From NCBI GenBank assembly GCA_028673005.1, contig CM054116.1, forward strand, positions 33,328,854 through 33,392,853: a DNA stretch of 64,000 nt. Direction: 5' to 3'. The position numbers and the translations under genes are program-made. A model generated the notes under the pieces. It was not told the DNA's origin. It saw only the letters and a program-made list of their open reading frames with translations, and searched no databases. Origin of the DNA: Tanypteryx hageni (taxonomy: Eukaryota; Arthropoda; Insecta; Odonata; Petaluridae). This document shows positions 13,901 through 25,335 of the stretch, piece after piece. Position 1 is the first letter of the stretch, and every line of letters begins with the position of its first letter.

Positions 13901-16900
13901 TACACTCCACAATTTCAAACCATAACAAATATCCTCAATCCTGACATTTTTGAAGATTATATGCCTCAATGTTACAAATAGAAAAAATTTAATTTAAGAT
14001 ACATACAAAGTCTCGATAAAAACTGATGGATTATTAATACACTAATTAAAACCTGTTTTGTGATAAGCATAAGATTGAAAGAATAGCAATATTTCTTAAT
14101 TGAAATAATAGGTACGTTTCTGTGCATTGTTACTTGAATTATAACTGGAATATGAGTATTTGACTGATTGATAAAAAGCAAAAAAATTACTAAGAACTTA
14201 TTATAAACTTCTAACAGTGAAATGGTTTATTCTGCATTGGTGGCATGAAATACTGAAGCCCCAAGTAATACCAATAGTGGTTACTGAAAAACTCTTTTGG
14301 TAAATGTTAGACAGCTACATGAAGTTTTTACTTTCTCCATACGTAGTATAGGGGAAAGCATTGTTTTCATGAAAAAAATCGACTTCAAGATTTCAATGGA
14401 AATACATTTTGAGGTCCCCTGAACACGTTTTGACCATTTTCTCGATGATGTCTGTGTGTGTTATCTGATAACTTTTTTGTGGGTGCTCGAACTCAAAAAC
14501 TATTAATCAGGTCAACGCAAAATTTTCTATTTGATATTTTTGTTAAAATTACAAGAACTGATTAGTTTTTGATAAAAATTGGTCAACTGGAAGTGGGTTT
14601 TTACTCTTGTCACTTATCCGTTATTTTGACATATTTACTTTAATATTTGATAAATGTAAAAATGAATTGGCATAAAAGTTGTAGGGAATTTAATTTTCTA
14701 CAACCTTTGGATGAATCATTTTCCCAATCTCCAAGAGATATCTTATATTTTTTGCTGCCACCACCATGCCACTTACCTACAACAATTGTTAACAACCGAC
14801 GCTTAAGTTACGTCTTGATAACGCACCTTTTTCTTTTCTTAATTGTTGGAGCTTTGTGGCTATATCCAATATCAGAAGGCTATTGTTTGAGTTTATTTCT
14901 GTCCTTTGTAGTCTAAAATTTTCTTGCAGATTCTTAAAATATTTATTATTATGTAACCTATTTGGAATTTTTAGAAATGTTACAGATATGGAGAAAGTCA
15001 TGTGGTGGCCACATCAGATTTTTTGCAAATGATATCTAAAGCATAAAAAAATCTAAAATAAGTAATCGGATGGTAACAATATACACAGTATCAGTAAGAC
15101 TTTTAAATAAAACATGCAACAAATGAAAACTAATCATAAGCAATTAGAAAATATACAGATAACAATGAAATTTAAATAAGATAAAACAAATAAAGTAACA
15201 CATTATAAAGTACGCTTACATGCAGATGTACTTACTTTCAGTGGCACTACCATAATTCTCGAACATTAACATTCTTTTACTGATGAAAAATAAAAGAGAT
15301 TTCCATCAAGTTAGCAATTTAATTATTAATATATAATGACCATTTACTTTAGACACCTGCATGATTAAGAATTCTTATGTAACCCAAAAAATGTTTTTAA
15401 AAATCAGTTAAAACTCATCAAGTAGTAATATTATTGACCAACATTCTTTTAATGTCTGTAACCAACTACAAATTTAATAATCGATATCAACAGGTACACC
15501 TCAAGGTCGGACATACACAAACATGCATACATTTTATTCTTGCACAAATGATAACCTACCACCCTTGTGTAGTGCAAAACATATACAGCCCTATGAGAGT
15601 CCTAGTTTATGCTATTTAGAGGGGGAAAACCTCAAATAATCATTGCTGTGTAAAAAAATGTGACTAATTCATCTGTATTTGGTTAAATTTAATATGAATT
15701 CTGAAATATGAAACACTACTTTTTCCTATCTCTAGTCTTTGTTCACAAATGTAACTGTTGCCATTCTGAAATTAGTCATCTATGTGTAGCTAAAATATAT
15801 TAATAAAGAGAAGCAGTTTTGTGTGTGCAAAAAAAAAACATTTTAAAATGTGCATACATTTGAATCTTGGTGATTGCAATTTGTCCTTGCAACCAAAAGT
15901 ATAGCTGGCCTCGTTGGCTGAGGGGGTATAACATCTTCCATTCCATCATAAGGTCTTGGGTTTGAATCCTGCCAAGGGAAAGGAAATTTATGACGCATAA
16001 TATCACATTTCACTTCATGTAACAAGTTTACCTGCTGGCTTGTAATTATCAAACCCAAACCATGAGTATAATTAACACCATTGACACCTAATTACGATTG
16101 ATTTCAACACTTCCATTAACATTCACAAAACCATAATCGAATATAACCTACCACAACTAGACATGCATCCTCTACTGGTCAACTATGAGTTAATATTAAA
16201 ACTGAGGTATAAATGGATTTTATTGTATGAGATAGTGGTGTCTGTTTTAGTAGTTTAAAAATATGATCCAGGTTTTTCCTAAAAGCACTTTCATTAAATT
16301 AAATTCAAAAACAAAATGGCTTGAAAAATAAATTAGGATGAGATCAAATGAAGGCAATCCCTTTAATGAATGGTCAATTAATTGCAGAGCTTGGTAAAAC
16401 AGAATAATTACTGAAACACTAAAATCTACAATGAAAATTCTTTAATCAAAATCTCTGCCTGGACAAAAAACTTCTGATGATAAATTCACCGAAAACATCA
16501 ACAAAATATCATAGTTGGTTTACATTGTCATCGGGGTTAAATATTGACTATCCGAGTATCAAACTCATTCTCATGGGTAATATGAAGCACTTTTAACTTC
16601 TGAATGATAGCTTTTAAGTTATGTGCCATAACCTAATTAGTGGTTTTATATTTATGAGAAAAAAATTAATTTTACTAGATATACAGCATTTTTTCCCTAT
16701 TTATGCTCCAGTTTCATAATATAGAATGAATCCTTTTACCTGCTCATTTCACAATTTTTTTTGTGCAACAAAAATTGCCCGATTAACTCATAGAATCAAC
16801 AGCTTTCCACTACCTGATTACAATTGCTAAAATCAACGACTGCTTCACCATTTTCTTTTAGCTTCTTAATACTATCACTTTTGCTTGAAGAGGTCTGATA

Positions 16901-19900
16901 TTTACACAGTTAACTTGACAGATAAAAACGTTATAAAAAGGTTGCCTTTCTGAAGGCAAAGCCTCTAACAAGGAGATGCTACGACCTTCAGGTCACGGAT
17001 AAAAATTATGGAGACCCGTGTCTCCGAGTTTTTGTGAATGGGTTCAATAAATCAGCATAAAAAATATGCAAAAACATTGCATGCAACTTAATAGGCTTCA
17101 TTGTCGAATTGCTGGTAAGAACAGAAATGGGTGGACAGAGAATGTACTTGGCTCCTACGGCATTGGCCCGGGTTCGTTCCCAAATGTTATAATTTTGTTT
17201 TTCAAATTATCCAAGAGTTATTTGAAAAGCAACATTCTCCGATAAAGACACTATAATTTTTATGTGGAGATAATGAATGCAGAAACATGTAATAATGAGC
17301 GTTTTAAATATTGCAGTCAATGAAATAATGTTTCGTAGCAGGAAGGTACTTCTGCATTAAAAAAATAAAAATTATAAAGCATCAAGTGGTCATATGCAAG
17401 TTTTTTTACTTGTTAACTTACTCGAGTGCAAAATTTGCCTTTGTGTTTTTGCTATACACAATAAAACATTTGGCTGTATTTTTCCCGAAGCAGTAATTGA
17501 ATATTGTACTATGTATGAGCATGTTTCCTTATTAATATCTCCAAAGTTAACTTAAATATCTTTTTCAGCAGTGTGAGTTAACATATGCAAATAATTCACA
17601 ATATTCATTATTTTCTATTCCAATCGCTGCATGCCAAGGCAAGACTAATATGATCAGTAATATATAATTAATATAACAATCAAGTTAATAATAATTTATA
17701 ATTATAGATGACCATTCTTGCTACTAACCTTTATTTCACCAACTGCAATATTTAAAATGTTCATTATTACACGTTTCTGCATTCATTATCTCCAAATAAA
17801 AATTATACAGCGTCTTTTTCATTGGAGAATACTACTTTTCAAATAACTCTTGGATAATTGGAAAAAATTATAACATTCGGAATTGAACCCAGGCCTACGC
17901 CGTAAGAGCCAAGCACGTTCTCTGCCCACCCACTCCCGTTCTTACCAACAATTTGACAATGAAGCCTATTATGTTGCATGCAATATTTTTGGATAATTTC
18001 AATGCTTATTTCTTGAACCCGAGGGCCCATTCACAAAAAATCTGAGACATGGGTTTCCTTATTTTCGATGTAGAATCACTTGGTCAATTTTCATCAAAAT
18101 CCATGACCCGAAGGTCGGCTCTCCTGGTAAGTTTCTAATAAATGCCTTCCATCTACAAGCTTCCATAGAGTAGCTTGATATAATGCCCGCAAACAGAGGA
18201 AATTCCATAAACAAACCTATCACAAACAAAATTTACAAAGTTGCCATGGGGAAATAAGTTGAGATAAGATTTACATAAATAACGAGAAAATATCCTAAAA
18301 TGGAAAAATATCTCCATTAGCAATAGGTAACTAGATCATTGGGCCAAAATCAAGATTATAATGTTGACTACAAACTTTCACTATTATAGAACGGATAAAA
18401 CCAGTGATTTGCATCACATTTATTGAAGGCTTTGATGAGAAATTAAAATGCAACCAATCTTCTACATGAAATTAACCCCAGGTTGTGCAAAATGTCATTG
18501 TAAGCACTATCAAGAAAAGATGGAACATGGAACCTCTTTTGTCACATTATATTAAAAATACATTCAAATGCAAATTCAATTTAACACACCAACAGATTTG
18601 TTAATAGAAAAACATTTCAGAAGCATTGATGCCATTCACCCAGTTTTATAACCTGCAAGTTATTGACTAGGCATTTAACTAAAAAGTATCACTCTGAACA
18701 TTGTCCACACCCAGAAACAACATCTTCACTTCCATCCGTAACATTGGATAAACAGCATTTCATAAATGCATTCACTATTACTTCTGGATTTATTTGATAC
18801 CATGATGCCTTCATGGCCGAGCTTTGCAACAGTAGGTCTGTTTAGGTTTCCTTTTGATGTTAGAGGGTGGTGTCCACTCAATAAATGCTCAGCCTATTAA
18901 TTATTTTTAAAAGTCTTGTTGACTGAAACATCAAGTGTAGAAATAGTAATGCAATAAGCTTCTATCAATAATAATAATATTTTTTAGTTACGCTGTAATT
19001 CTGAAATACAAACAATCCTAACATTTCCATAAATTTTAGTGTAACACCTAGGTTACTGTCTTAATTATGATTGCTGTTATTGCTAATTCAGGACAAGTTG
19101 AGTCACAAAGCTTGAAATATGAAAACTTGGATGCAAGCCATAGAGTTTGGAAATTACGAATAGATGTTTTAATTTTGTGGAAAATTAGAAATATTCTGTA
19201 AAAATTCTTGGAATTTATTATCTTAAACAGATGGGCTCAGATGCTGTTGCCTTGTATGTTGCGATGGTTTATTTAAGAATTTATATTTTGGTGAACAGTA
19301 ATTTTTGTAATGCTTGCAGTATGCAAGCACTGACAATTCTCACTTAAAACGAATATAAGACAAAATCACAATTAGAGAATTTATGGCTTAGACCTGTTTA
19401 ATGTGGAAATTTAGATGAATTTCATTCATTTATTTTGACATCTGTGAAATGCTATTAGCCAATAGAAAAAGGAAATTTAGTTCACTTTTGGAATTGTTCA
19501 CAAACTAATTGTTCATTGAACATCACTGTTCAAAAATGAAATTCAGTAGTTCGTAGTTCTTTGAAGAATTAGTCATTTGAATATACATACTTGCTGTGTA
19601 TTTTAGACAAGTATTCAGTATAGGTATAGTTCGTTAATTCACTGAAATGTTTTGTTACAAATTTATGTTCATGGAAAAAATAATTTAAATTTTTTTAAAA
19701 AAGATTAACACTGTATTACCTGATTGAAATTCATATCATAAGTTTTCAAAAAAAATTTCAGTAAATAAAATTATATTATTTTCATTCGTTGTAATAACCC
19801 ATTAAATGTTGAATCTTACTTTGTACTGGATTTTAAGATGACCCTCGATTTTTGCACCCTATCTTGGATTAGGACTAATATGGTACCTATATTTACAGCT

Positions 19901-22900
19901 ATTAATTTTTTTAATCATAAAATTATCTCCCAATATAATAAAAGGAATCGTGTTTTCGTCAGACATTTTTCTTAAGTCAGTGCGTAACTCGACCATGCAG
20001 CTCCTCCCCACTCCTTCTGGGTCCAAGGCTAACCCATTTCACCAACAAACATGAAGCACGTGTACAATAGTCCTCTTTGGCATTTATTTGTTTTTATTTA
20101 TGGTTACTCAACCTCTTGAATTATTAAAACCATAAGTCTTTCCACAACAAACACAGAAGGGAGGAGGCCCAGTCTGGAGAGGTAAAGGGACTTTTTGGAT
20201 AATATGTTATATATATATATAAACTTAGAAACTTTTCAGAAGACTTAAGTGTTACTATAAAATTTAAAGACCTGTTCTAGGCTTTGGATAGTCTTTGTAA
20301 AAACCCTTACAGCATTTACCTGCCTCTCTTCACACCAGCAATTCAGTACACTTTGTCATACTTGAATATATTAGGGTATGGCTGCCCGTAAAGGGCTTTC
20401 TGCATATGTGGTAACACACGAGCCAACTAATGTGGTCTGACCATTGGCCAAGCTATGGGATGAAAGGGATTTAGATTACGATGATACTGATATGAATCCA
20501 TTCAGTTCCAGAAAAAATGGCCACTTAGAAAGGTGTCCATCAAGAGATTTGAATTACTATTTGAATCTGATAAATTCCCACTTAATAAAACTTAATGTTA
20601 TTTTATACAATAAGGACCTGATATGACCAAAAAATAATCTTCAATTAAAAAATTGACTTTTTCTTTTAAAACCAAAATATATACATCTGCCATTTTAGAA
20701 AACTTTCAGTTTTATCTTTTATTTTAAAATGCAATAGATAGAAAATGTTAGAAATATTTTAAAGTAACCAGTAAATGCACATAAAAGGTAAAACTAATCT
20801 GCTTGCTAAAGAAATTTTAAGTCAAATTAAATTGACAAGCTGTAACAGAAACAACAATTTTAGAGTATTCCTTAATTTATTCAAATGTAATATTACCTCC
20901 TCAATGATCAAGCGATTATTTACAAAACGGTTTAAATTTGAATAGGCAGATAACACTTAAATTTTAACAACTTCTTAAATTTGAGCTTCAAATATGTCAG
21001 GGGCATAACTAGCCTCCAAACTGAGGGGAGCATGACTGACAGAAATATTAAAAGGGGCACACCAAAATTAAAAAAATTCGATAAAATAATAATCTGAAAA
21101 CAATGTTTTAACTAATTTTTATTGCATTAGTCACACAAATTAAAGGTAATTTTATATCAATAACCAAAACATACCATACTTTATATTTCAATTTTAATAA
21201 TAAATTTAAAATATAATATTTAGCAGGGGGCAACGGGGAAGCAGAGGACTCGAGCACTCTCAGGCTCTCCTCTAGTTACGTTCCTGAAATATGTAGTGGG
21301 TTCTGCTCATTAGAATTAAGTCGAAAAACCATTATTTGATTTAATTACCAGGAGGTTGTTTATTTGATACGTTAAAGAAAAAACGTTCAAGTTCATGTCT
21401 ACTTTAAAAATTATAATTTCATGATTGTTAATTTTCTGCACAATCAATTAAATTCAAATAGCAAGAAAACGGTAAGAGATATAAAATTAAATTTTTTAAA
21501 TTATGGAATAAATTACTTTATGTCATTTAATTACATTAGTAAATTTATAAAGAATTTTAAGTTTACAATTCTAAATAAACCTCAATAAATGAAACGTGCT
21601 TTTTCATACTGCTTCAGCAAATGAAGATACAATTTTAAAAAAATAGCTTTCCAAAGTTGTTTGAATCATGCACTTCTTAAGATGAGACATTGAGTCATCT
21701 TCCAACATGTATAAGCGGGTGAACTTCTCTGGCTCTCTTCCTCTCAATTCTGAGGACAGCCCAAGCATGTCTGACTCTTTTTAGCAGTAGTTGCCAGTAA
21801 GCAGAATACTTCTTGGTCATCTTCCCCAATATCTTCATCAACACTTGAATTGTAATTTAGAAGGTTGACTACAATGTCATCTTTTGTCAATACAGAAGCT
21901 ACACCGATGTCGTCACCTACTGAATTCCATCTAATCAACACTCCATCTTCCTCCTCTTCAGGTTTCTTTTCGTGGTTCTGCTCAATGTGAAGAAAAACTG
22001 CTTTTCTGAACCAGTTAGCAAACTTGGGTATACAAACCTGCAGCCGTTCGTTGCTGTGTTTTTCAATAAACCGAAATAAGTGATTCCAATACAGGGAGAA
22101 TTTTGAAAACATTAGATACAAAATGGTTTTGGTTTTCCGGTTTTGATTCAATAGAGTGGCTGATTCAATTAACCAGCGATTTTAATAAGCAGAACCCACT
22201 GCACTGTTAAGCCCATACAGTGTCTCTCACATGACTAATTAATTGAATGCTTAATCACAGATTTTTTAAGTGAAAAATTCAAATCTTAACACAGACCCAC
22301 TTAAATACCCTTTCATGATAATATCATTTGCAACTTTGATATTTACCTACGACCACTAAATAGCCATAGCCTATCAAACAATAAACAGGAGGAATGATGA
22401 CAGGTATATGCATTGATAAAAGCCTCAAAGGAATAAGAATGCAGCATATAAATAAAGGGATTAAAAAATTTGGCCTAGCCCTTTCAATAACACAAGTTCC
22501 AAACAGGATAACACACTCCAGGTTCATGATTATTGTGAAGAAGACTAGGAAAAATTGAAATTATTAACAACTACAATCCATGGATATGGAGAACTTCAAT
22601 GATTATAAAGCTATATGGGCATACCTTACATTGAATTATAAAATGTTTAAATGGATCAATGATGTTAAATACCAGTCTTGTGAATACTTGACATACAAAA
22701 TTGAGGCGACTTCTGCCAAATCAGCATAGACAATGAAAAATAGCATTATAAATAATAATGACTAATTTAAAGAGATTTCTTAATGAGATTCTAATAATAT
22801 TCAACTCATTGTCTTAAAGAAGCAAAGTGCTGCTAATGCCAAAATTATCAAATTAATGCTCAATTATTTTAAAATAAAATCAACCACTCCGCTAATAAAA

Positions 22901-25315
22901 AAAGTAAAGATGGCATCTTACATGAACTTGCATAAGAATTAACGTTGAACACGTAATATTTTCCACTATTAGAGTGAAATTAAGAAACGAACATGTAAAT
23001 AAAATTTATATTTTCCCAAAAGGCAGATGATCTTGAGGTTACGATGACTCCCCTTAGAAAAATGCCTGTACATAAAGTCATTGTGACGTTTGGGACAAAC
23101 AAGCTACTGCTACGTGGAGTGATTATACCTCAATGCTATCTCTCTCTCGCTTTAATTGCAGCAGTAATTTAAAAAGAAGGCTAGTACAGTAAGATCTTGC
23201 CATTTAATGACGTTTTTATTCACAAATATCTATCTTATGACCAATCTTGTCATATGTCTGGAATTTTACTAACGGTATTTCCTCGATTCTAAGATGCACT
23301 TTTTAATGTCTCCGAAATCAGGGTGCGTCTTACATTCAATGGCGTCTGTAGTATTATGATTTTTTTTAAAGCCATTACTAAATCAATGGTATCTTACAAT
23401 CGAGGAAATACGGTATTTGTAAAATGACTCTCATATGATAATGGACTTCAGCAGTCACCTACAAATCATTCATTTGATCAGAAATACCTACTACAAAAAC
23501 AATGACATAAATAGCGATTTTAATTTGCATGCAAAATCACGATCCTTCGTTTTCTAATTCTGAAAGAAAGAAGAAAACCACTTCCCTTCATGCAAATATA
23601 CTACCTAGCTCATCATTTAAAGTCTTATCTGAGCAAATCGGTAATGATGATGCGGAAATATAATGAGATTTGTGAGGAATGAAAGCCAAACATAATATAA
23701 ACTTGAGTAAGTTTCTAATCTGATTGAGCATAAAGATGCACTGAATGAAAAAACTACCCATTTGAAATTTATGATTATCACATTCAATTCCTTACTTTCA
23801 CCCAAATTTGTTTGAATGCAAAAGAATGTGTATTCTAGGAAAATTTTTAAAGATACATGATATACACATACAAGGAGATATGGTGAAAATAACTAATTAT
23901 GCTAAATGGAGGCAGGTCTTTCTCTTATTCTCATTTCAACAGAGCTGGGGAAAAAATGAATTTAGAGGAACATAACTCACCTTGTGACGCACTTGCGCAT
24001 GTGCTGGGTGAACAGTATGCTGCTGATGAGCTTGGACTTGCAATCCCCCTACTGTTCCTGTACCACTTCCACCATCTGCAACACCTGACACATGGAGTGT
24101 GGCATGAGGACTTGAAGCCCCACTACTGCCACTACCTGGAGCACCACCCTGAAGCCCTCCTATGACTGTCTGCAATAGAACAACTCGCATTGAAATCAAT
24201 TGCCATGAGTCCTGCAAAACTATGCATCTTGAATGGCATTATGACAGTAAATTTCTTTATATTTATTATCCGAACAAGAAGGGACCCTACACAAAGCTTT
24301 GCTTAAGAACACAAATCCCAATCACAATACTTTTACACAAGCTACTGCAAATCCACCAGCATTGTTCCTGAATTGTCTATTACCTATATTCTGTGAACAT
24401 AAGGTGAAGGTGCTACTTCAACTCAGCAACAATAAACAAGAAAAATGTTAGCACTGTATGACAAAAAGAATTTTTTTGTTCTCAAACAGGATGATTTGGA
24501 AACAAATCAACTAATACCAGTATTCAAACATGTTTCATCCACTAATATACTAATACATCAACTATTATACAAACTATTAAAACCTTAGTAATTGAGTAAC
24601 AAGAAATTTTAAAGCCTCAAAAGAAATAGAACCTTACACAATAAAATCACTCTTTCGAAAAATATCAAAATTAAGTCATCGCTGATGCATTATAATGATT
24701 CAATCATGATCAATTAAGAATCATTCAAACCGCTAAAAAATAATCTACCTTAACAGTTGTGGCTGTTGGAACAGTTGCTCCTGGCATTGCTGAAGGTGAA
24801 TAACTCTGCACAGGAAATTGAACACTGCTAGGCATTACGGACCCACTTCCTTCACTATTCCCCGCTTTTAGTACTGCACTACCTGTCAAAACAGATTTCA
24901 AATAATACTAACTTGTTATTATATCAGATGACTGAAAGCACACAGATCTTTAATCCTTTAGGTCTTATCTGAGGTATGCTTAAGCCCAAGGAATTAAAAA
25001 CGAAGCAACATCTAGATACCAGTTCAACAAAAGTTTTATAATTTACTGTGGATATATTGAAGGGAATTGCCCAGTTAAATGAAATAATCTTGCACACACA
25101 ATTACACTAGGAAATCCATCCAAACTTTCATAAAAAGTAGGCGACTAACCAGTAACGGATGAGTGGCCAGTGAGAATTCGGTGGTGTGGTGAGAGGCCTC
25201 CACCTGTGCCTGCCACTCCCCCTGTACCACCAACTCCTTGGCGAGGCTGTGGATAGACACTTGCCACACTATTTTCTTGTTTGGTCAAAACAACCTCTTC
25301 AACCCGCCGTTTCAT
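4575..25315 (-). CDS. Sin3A: Sin3A co-repressor scaffold, 5' part (6 coding exons, runs off left edge)
   Basis: SIN3 is the nuclear scaffold of the histone deacetylase co-repressor complex, and its paired amphipathic helix (PAH) domains bind transcription factors. Coding exons on the minus strand, in order, are 25315-25150, 24882-24749, 24169-23981, 11679-11501, 9893-9770 and 4939-4575. All have GT/AG borders and phases that close. They give about 385 residues. The start MKRRVEEVV matches the conserved SIN3 N-terminus (MKRR). A low-complexity Gly/Ser/Thr/His region follows, then PAH1 at about residues 184-255 ([20 protein letters not shown], then [13 protein letters not shown]), which is almost identical to animal SIN3A. 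The sixth exon is the Ser/Thr/His-rich linker towards PAH2. PAH2 to PAH4 and the HDAC-interaction region are absent and must lie beyond position 1. The ~12 kb intron between exons 3 and 4 is full of transposon debris. The family assignment is near certain. Confidence 0.95.
4965..6065 (+). repeat. Two tandem copies of the ~700-bp dispersed repeat
   Basis: A truncated copy (about 4965-5366) is followed at once by a full copy (about 5367-6065). The full copy starts AAAAAATCTGATGTGGCCAC and ends with GTAAAAA. Shared internal landmarks are GGTTGACCGAT, TTTTTGAGTTAGAGCACCCA and a terminal TACTTTCTCC...GGAGA-type inverted pair. No target duplication is obvious. Confidence 0.75.
6878..7090 (+). pseudogene. 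hAT transposase C-terminal fragment
   Basis: The frame reads [20 protein letters not shown], then [20 protein letters not shown] and NQERCMNLI. The STA-x-ERSFSTLKRIK block is the conserved hAT dimerisation region, as in ZMYM1-like hAT elements. It is an isolated remnant with no upstream transposase. Confidence 0.7.
7432..8550 (-). repeat. Inverted, interrupted copy of the ~700-bp dispersed repeat
   Basis: Relative to the copy at 5367, this one is reversed. The terminal segment is at 7432-7640 (AAGTATTGTTTTCATGG, then GTTTTTGAGTTAGAGC in complement). The middle and start resume at about 8230-8550, ending CCACATCAGATTTTTTTC. About 600 bases of unrelated DNA separate the pieces. Confidence 0.6.
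9447..9620. mobile_element. 174-bp TA-flanked MITE
   Basis: The ends CAGTGGAACTTCCATAACT and TTATGGAAATTCCACTG are inverted repeats, with TA at 9445-9446 and 9621-9622. The interior repeats CTATAACTTGAAT-type motifs. It is a typical pogo/Tigger-derived MITE. Confidence 0.85.
9770..9893 (-). CDS. Sin3A: Sin3A coding exon 5 (second half of PAH1)
   Basis: The exon completes the split Ser and reads [20 protein letters not shown], then [20 protein letters not shown]. This is the third and fourth helices of PAH1. Exons 4 and 5 together are 303 bases, so the frame is intact. The conserved [10 protein letters not shown] motif leaves no real alternative call. Confidence 0.97.
10027..11323. mobile_element. 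DNA element with CAGGCRGTCC ends and transposase remnant
   Basis: The left end CAGGCAGTCCCCTACTTTTG (after TA) mirrors the right end CAAAAGTCGAGGACCGCCTG. Inside on the minus strand (about 10,619 down to 10,400) a frame starts [19 protein letters not shown] and, after a frameshift, [13 protein letters not shown]. This looks like the acidic N-terminus and first core block of a piggyBac-like transposase. The superfamily is uncertain because the flank is TA, not TTAA. It occupies most of Sin3A intron 4 (9894-11500). Confidence 0.55.
11501..11679 (-). CDS. Sin3A: Sin3A coding exon 4 (first half of PAH1)
   Basis: The exon starts [20 protein letters not shown] and continues into the first PAH1 helices. 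The motif [19 protein letters not shown] is followed by [15 protein letters not shown], the most conserved part of SIN3 PAH1. The donor GTAATATT leaves two bases (AG) of a split serine codon. Confidence 0.97.
12407..13479. mobile_element. TA-flanked element interrupted by a younger nested element
   Basis: The ends CCGTATTTGACGGCATATAA and TTATATGCCGTCAAATACGG are perfect inverted repeats with TA duplications (12405-12406, 13480-13481). The next bases GACGCA/TGCGTC are also paired. The interior hairpin at about 13,382-13,420 is TTTTTACAGT...ACTGTAAAAA. No transposase is present. Confidence 0.9.
12810..13295. mobile_element. 486-bp TA-flanked MITE nested in the previous element
   Basis: The ends CAGTAAAATTCGGTTATAAC and GTTATAACCGAATTTTACTG are perfect complements, with TA on each side (12808-12809, 13296-13297). 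Its position inside the 12,407-13,479 element shows it inserted later. Confidence 0.92.
14325..15024 (-). repeat. Full-length inverted copy of the ~700-bp dispersed repeat
   Basis: Read in reverse this copy runs from AAAAAATCTGATGTGGCCAC to GGAGAAAGTAAAAA, 700 bases. The plus strand keeps an 89-codon frame (14647-14916) with hydrophobic blocks such as [16 protein letters not shown]. The same block appears in the minus-strand frame of the 4965 copy. Confidence 0.8.
15903..16075 (+). repeat. tRNA-derived SINE
   Basis: An A-box-like TGGCCTCGTTGGCTGAGG at 15905 and a B-box-like GGGTTTGAATCC at 15958-15969 are spaced as in a tRNA gene (about 50 bases). The acceptor stem does not pair, so this is a SINE head rather than a functional tRNA. 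Confidence 0.7.
16985..18118. repeat. Large inverted repeat: two ~340-bp arms around a ~420-bp spacer
   Basis: The left arm (about 16,985-17,318) and right arm (about 17,742-18,118) are reverse complements with scattered differences and small gaps. Paired landmarks include TAATAGGCTTCATTGTC, GCATGCAAC, TTATCCAAGAGTTATTTGAA and GATAATGAATGCAGAAAC. Each arm carries a B-box-like GGGTTCRWTYCC. The structure is either two SINE-like copies in opposite orientation or a foldback element. Confidence 0.75.
21291..22208. mobile_element. Tigger-type element with transposase C-terminal remnant
   Basis: The left end AGTGGGTTCTGCTCATTA (21,295) and right end TAATAAGCAGAACCCACT (22,183-22,200) are inverted, the classic look of pogo/Tigger ends. 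Inside, on the minus strand at 22151-21744, a 135-codon frame reads [20 protein letters not shown] and [20 protein letters not shown]. The acidic tail suits the end of a pogo-family transposase. The 5' part of the transposase is missing. Confidence 0.65.
23271..23413. mobile_element. ~143-bp MITE with CCGTATTTCCTCGATT ends
   Basis: The left end CGGTATTTCCTCGATTCTAA and right end TTACAATCGAGGAAATACGG are inverted repeats flanked by TA. The ends resemble those of the 12,407 element in their first seven bases (CCGTATT). Confidence 0.75.
23981..24169 (-). CDS. Sin3A: Sin3A coding exon 3
   Basis: The exon has 63 codons in phase 0, with acceptor TTGCAG and a strong donor GTGAGTT. It encodes a Gly/Ser/His-rich linker ending [20 protein letters not shown]. 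This resembles the His/Val-rich segment before PAH1 in vertebrate SIN3A. An opposite-strand reading frame of similar length across this exon is a shadow. Confidence 0.88.
24749..24882 (-). CDS. Sin3A: Sin3A coding exon 2
   Basis: This exon completes the split Gly codon and reads [20 protein letters not shown], then a Ser/Pro/Thr-rich tail ending TATTVK. The acceptor is CAG with a short pyrimidine run and the donor is GTAGAT. Exons 1 and 2 together are exactly 300 bases (100 codons). The region is low complexity and is supported mainly by frame continuity and by its place between two recognisable exons. Confidence 0.85.
25150..25315 (-). CDS. Sin3A: Sin3A coding exon 1 (start codon)
   Basis: The ATG is at 25315-25313 and begins [20 protein letters not shown], the conserved SIN3 amino end. 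A Gly-rich stretch follows ([14 protein letters not shown]). The donor (minus-strand GTTAGT) begins at 25149, leaving one base of a split glycine codon. A good splice acceptor lies just upstream (AG at 25337-25336), so about 20 bases of 5' leader belong to this exon and at least one non-coding exon must lie upstream. The choice of start rests on the MKRR match and on an in-frame stop in the leader. Confidence 0.93.
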
Positions 25316-25335
25316 CTCAAATTACATCTGGATAT

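Larger units (their letters stand above)
11680..23980 (-). other. Sin3A intron 3 (~12.3 kb)
   Basis: No host exon is visible. Contents are the nested elements at 12,407-13,479, a 700-bp family copy (14,325-15,024), a SINE (15,903-16,075), a large inverted-repeat pair (16,985-18,118), a Tigger-type element (21,291-22,208) and a small MITE (23,271-23,413). The stretch 18,200-20,900 is AT-rich and I see nothing definite in it. Confidence 0.65.

Noticed and set aside
15903..15985. Functional tRNA gene
   Set aside because: A and B boxes are present but the acceptor and anticodon stems do not fold into a cloverleaf. The sequence is better explained as a SINE head.
23899..24165. Plus-strand 88-codon frame with His-rich composition
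   Set aside because: It is antisense to Sin3A exon 3, and its composition reflects the complementary codons.
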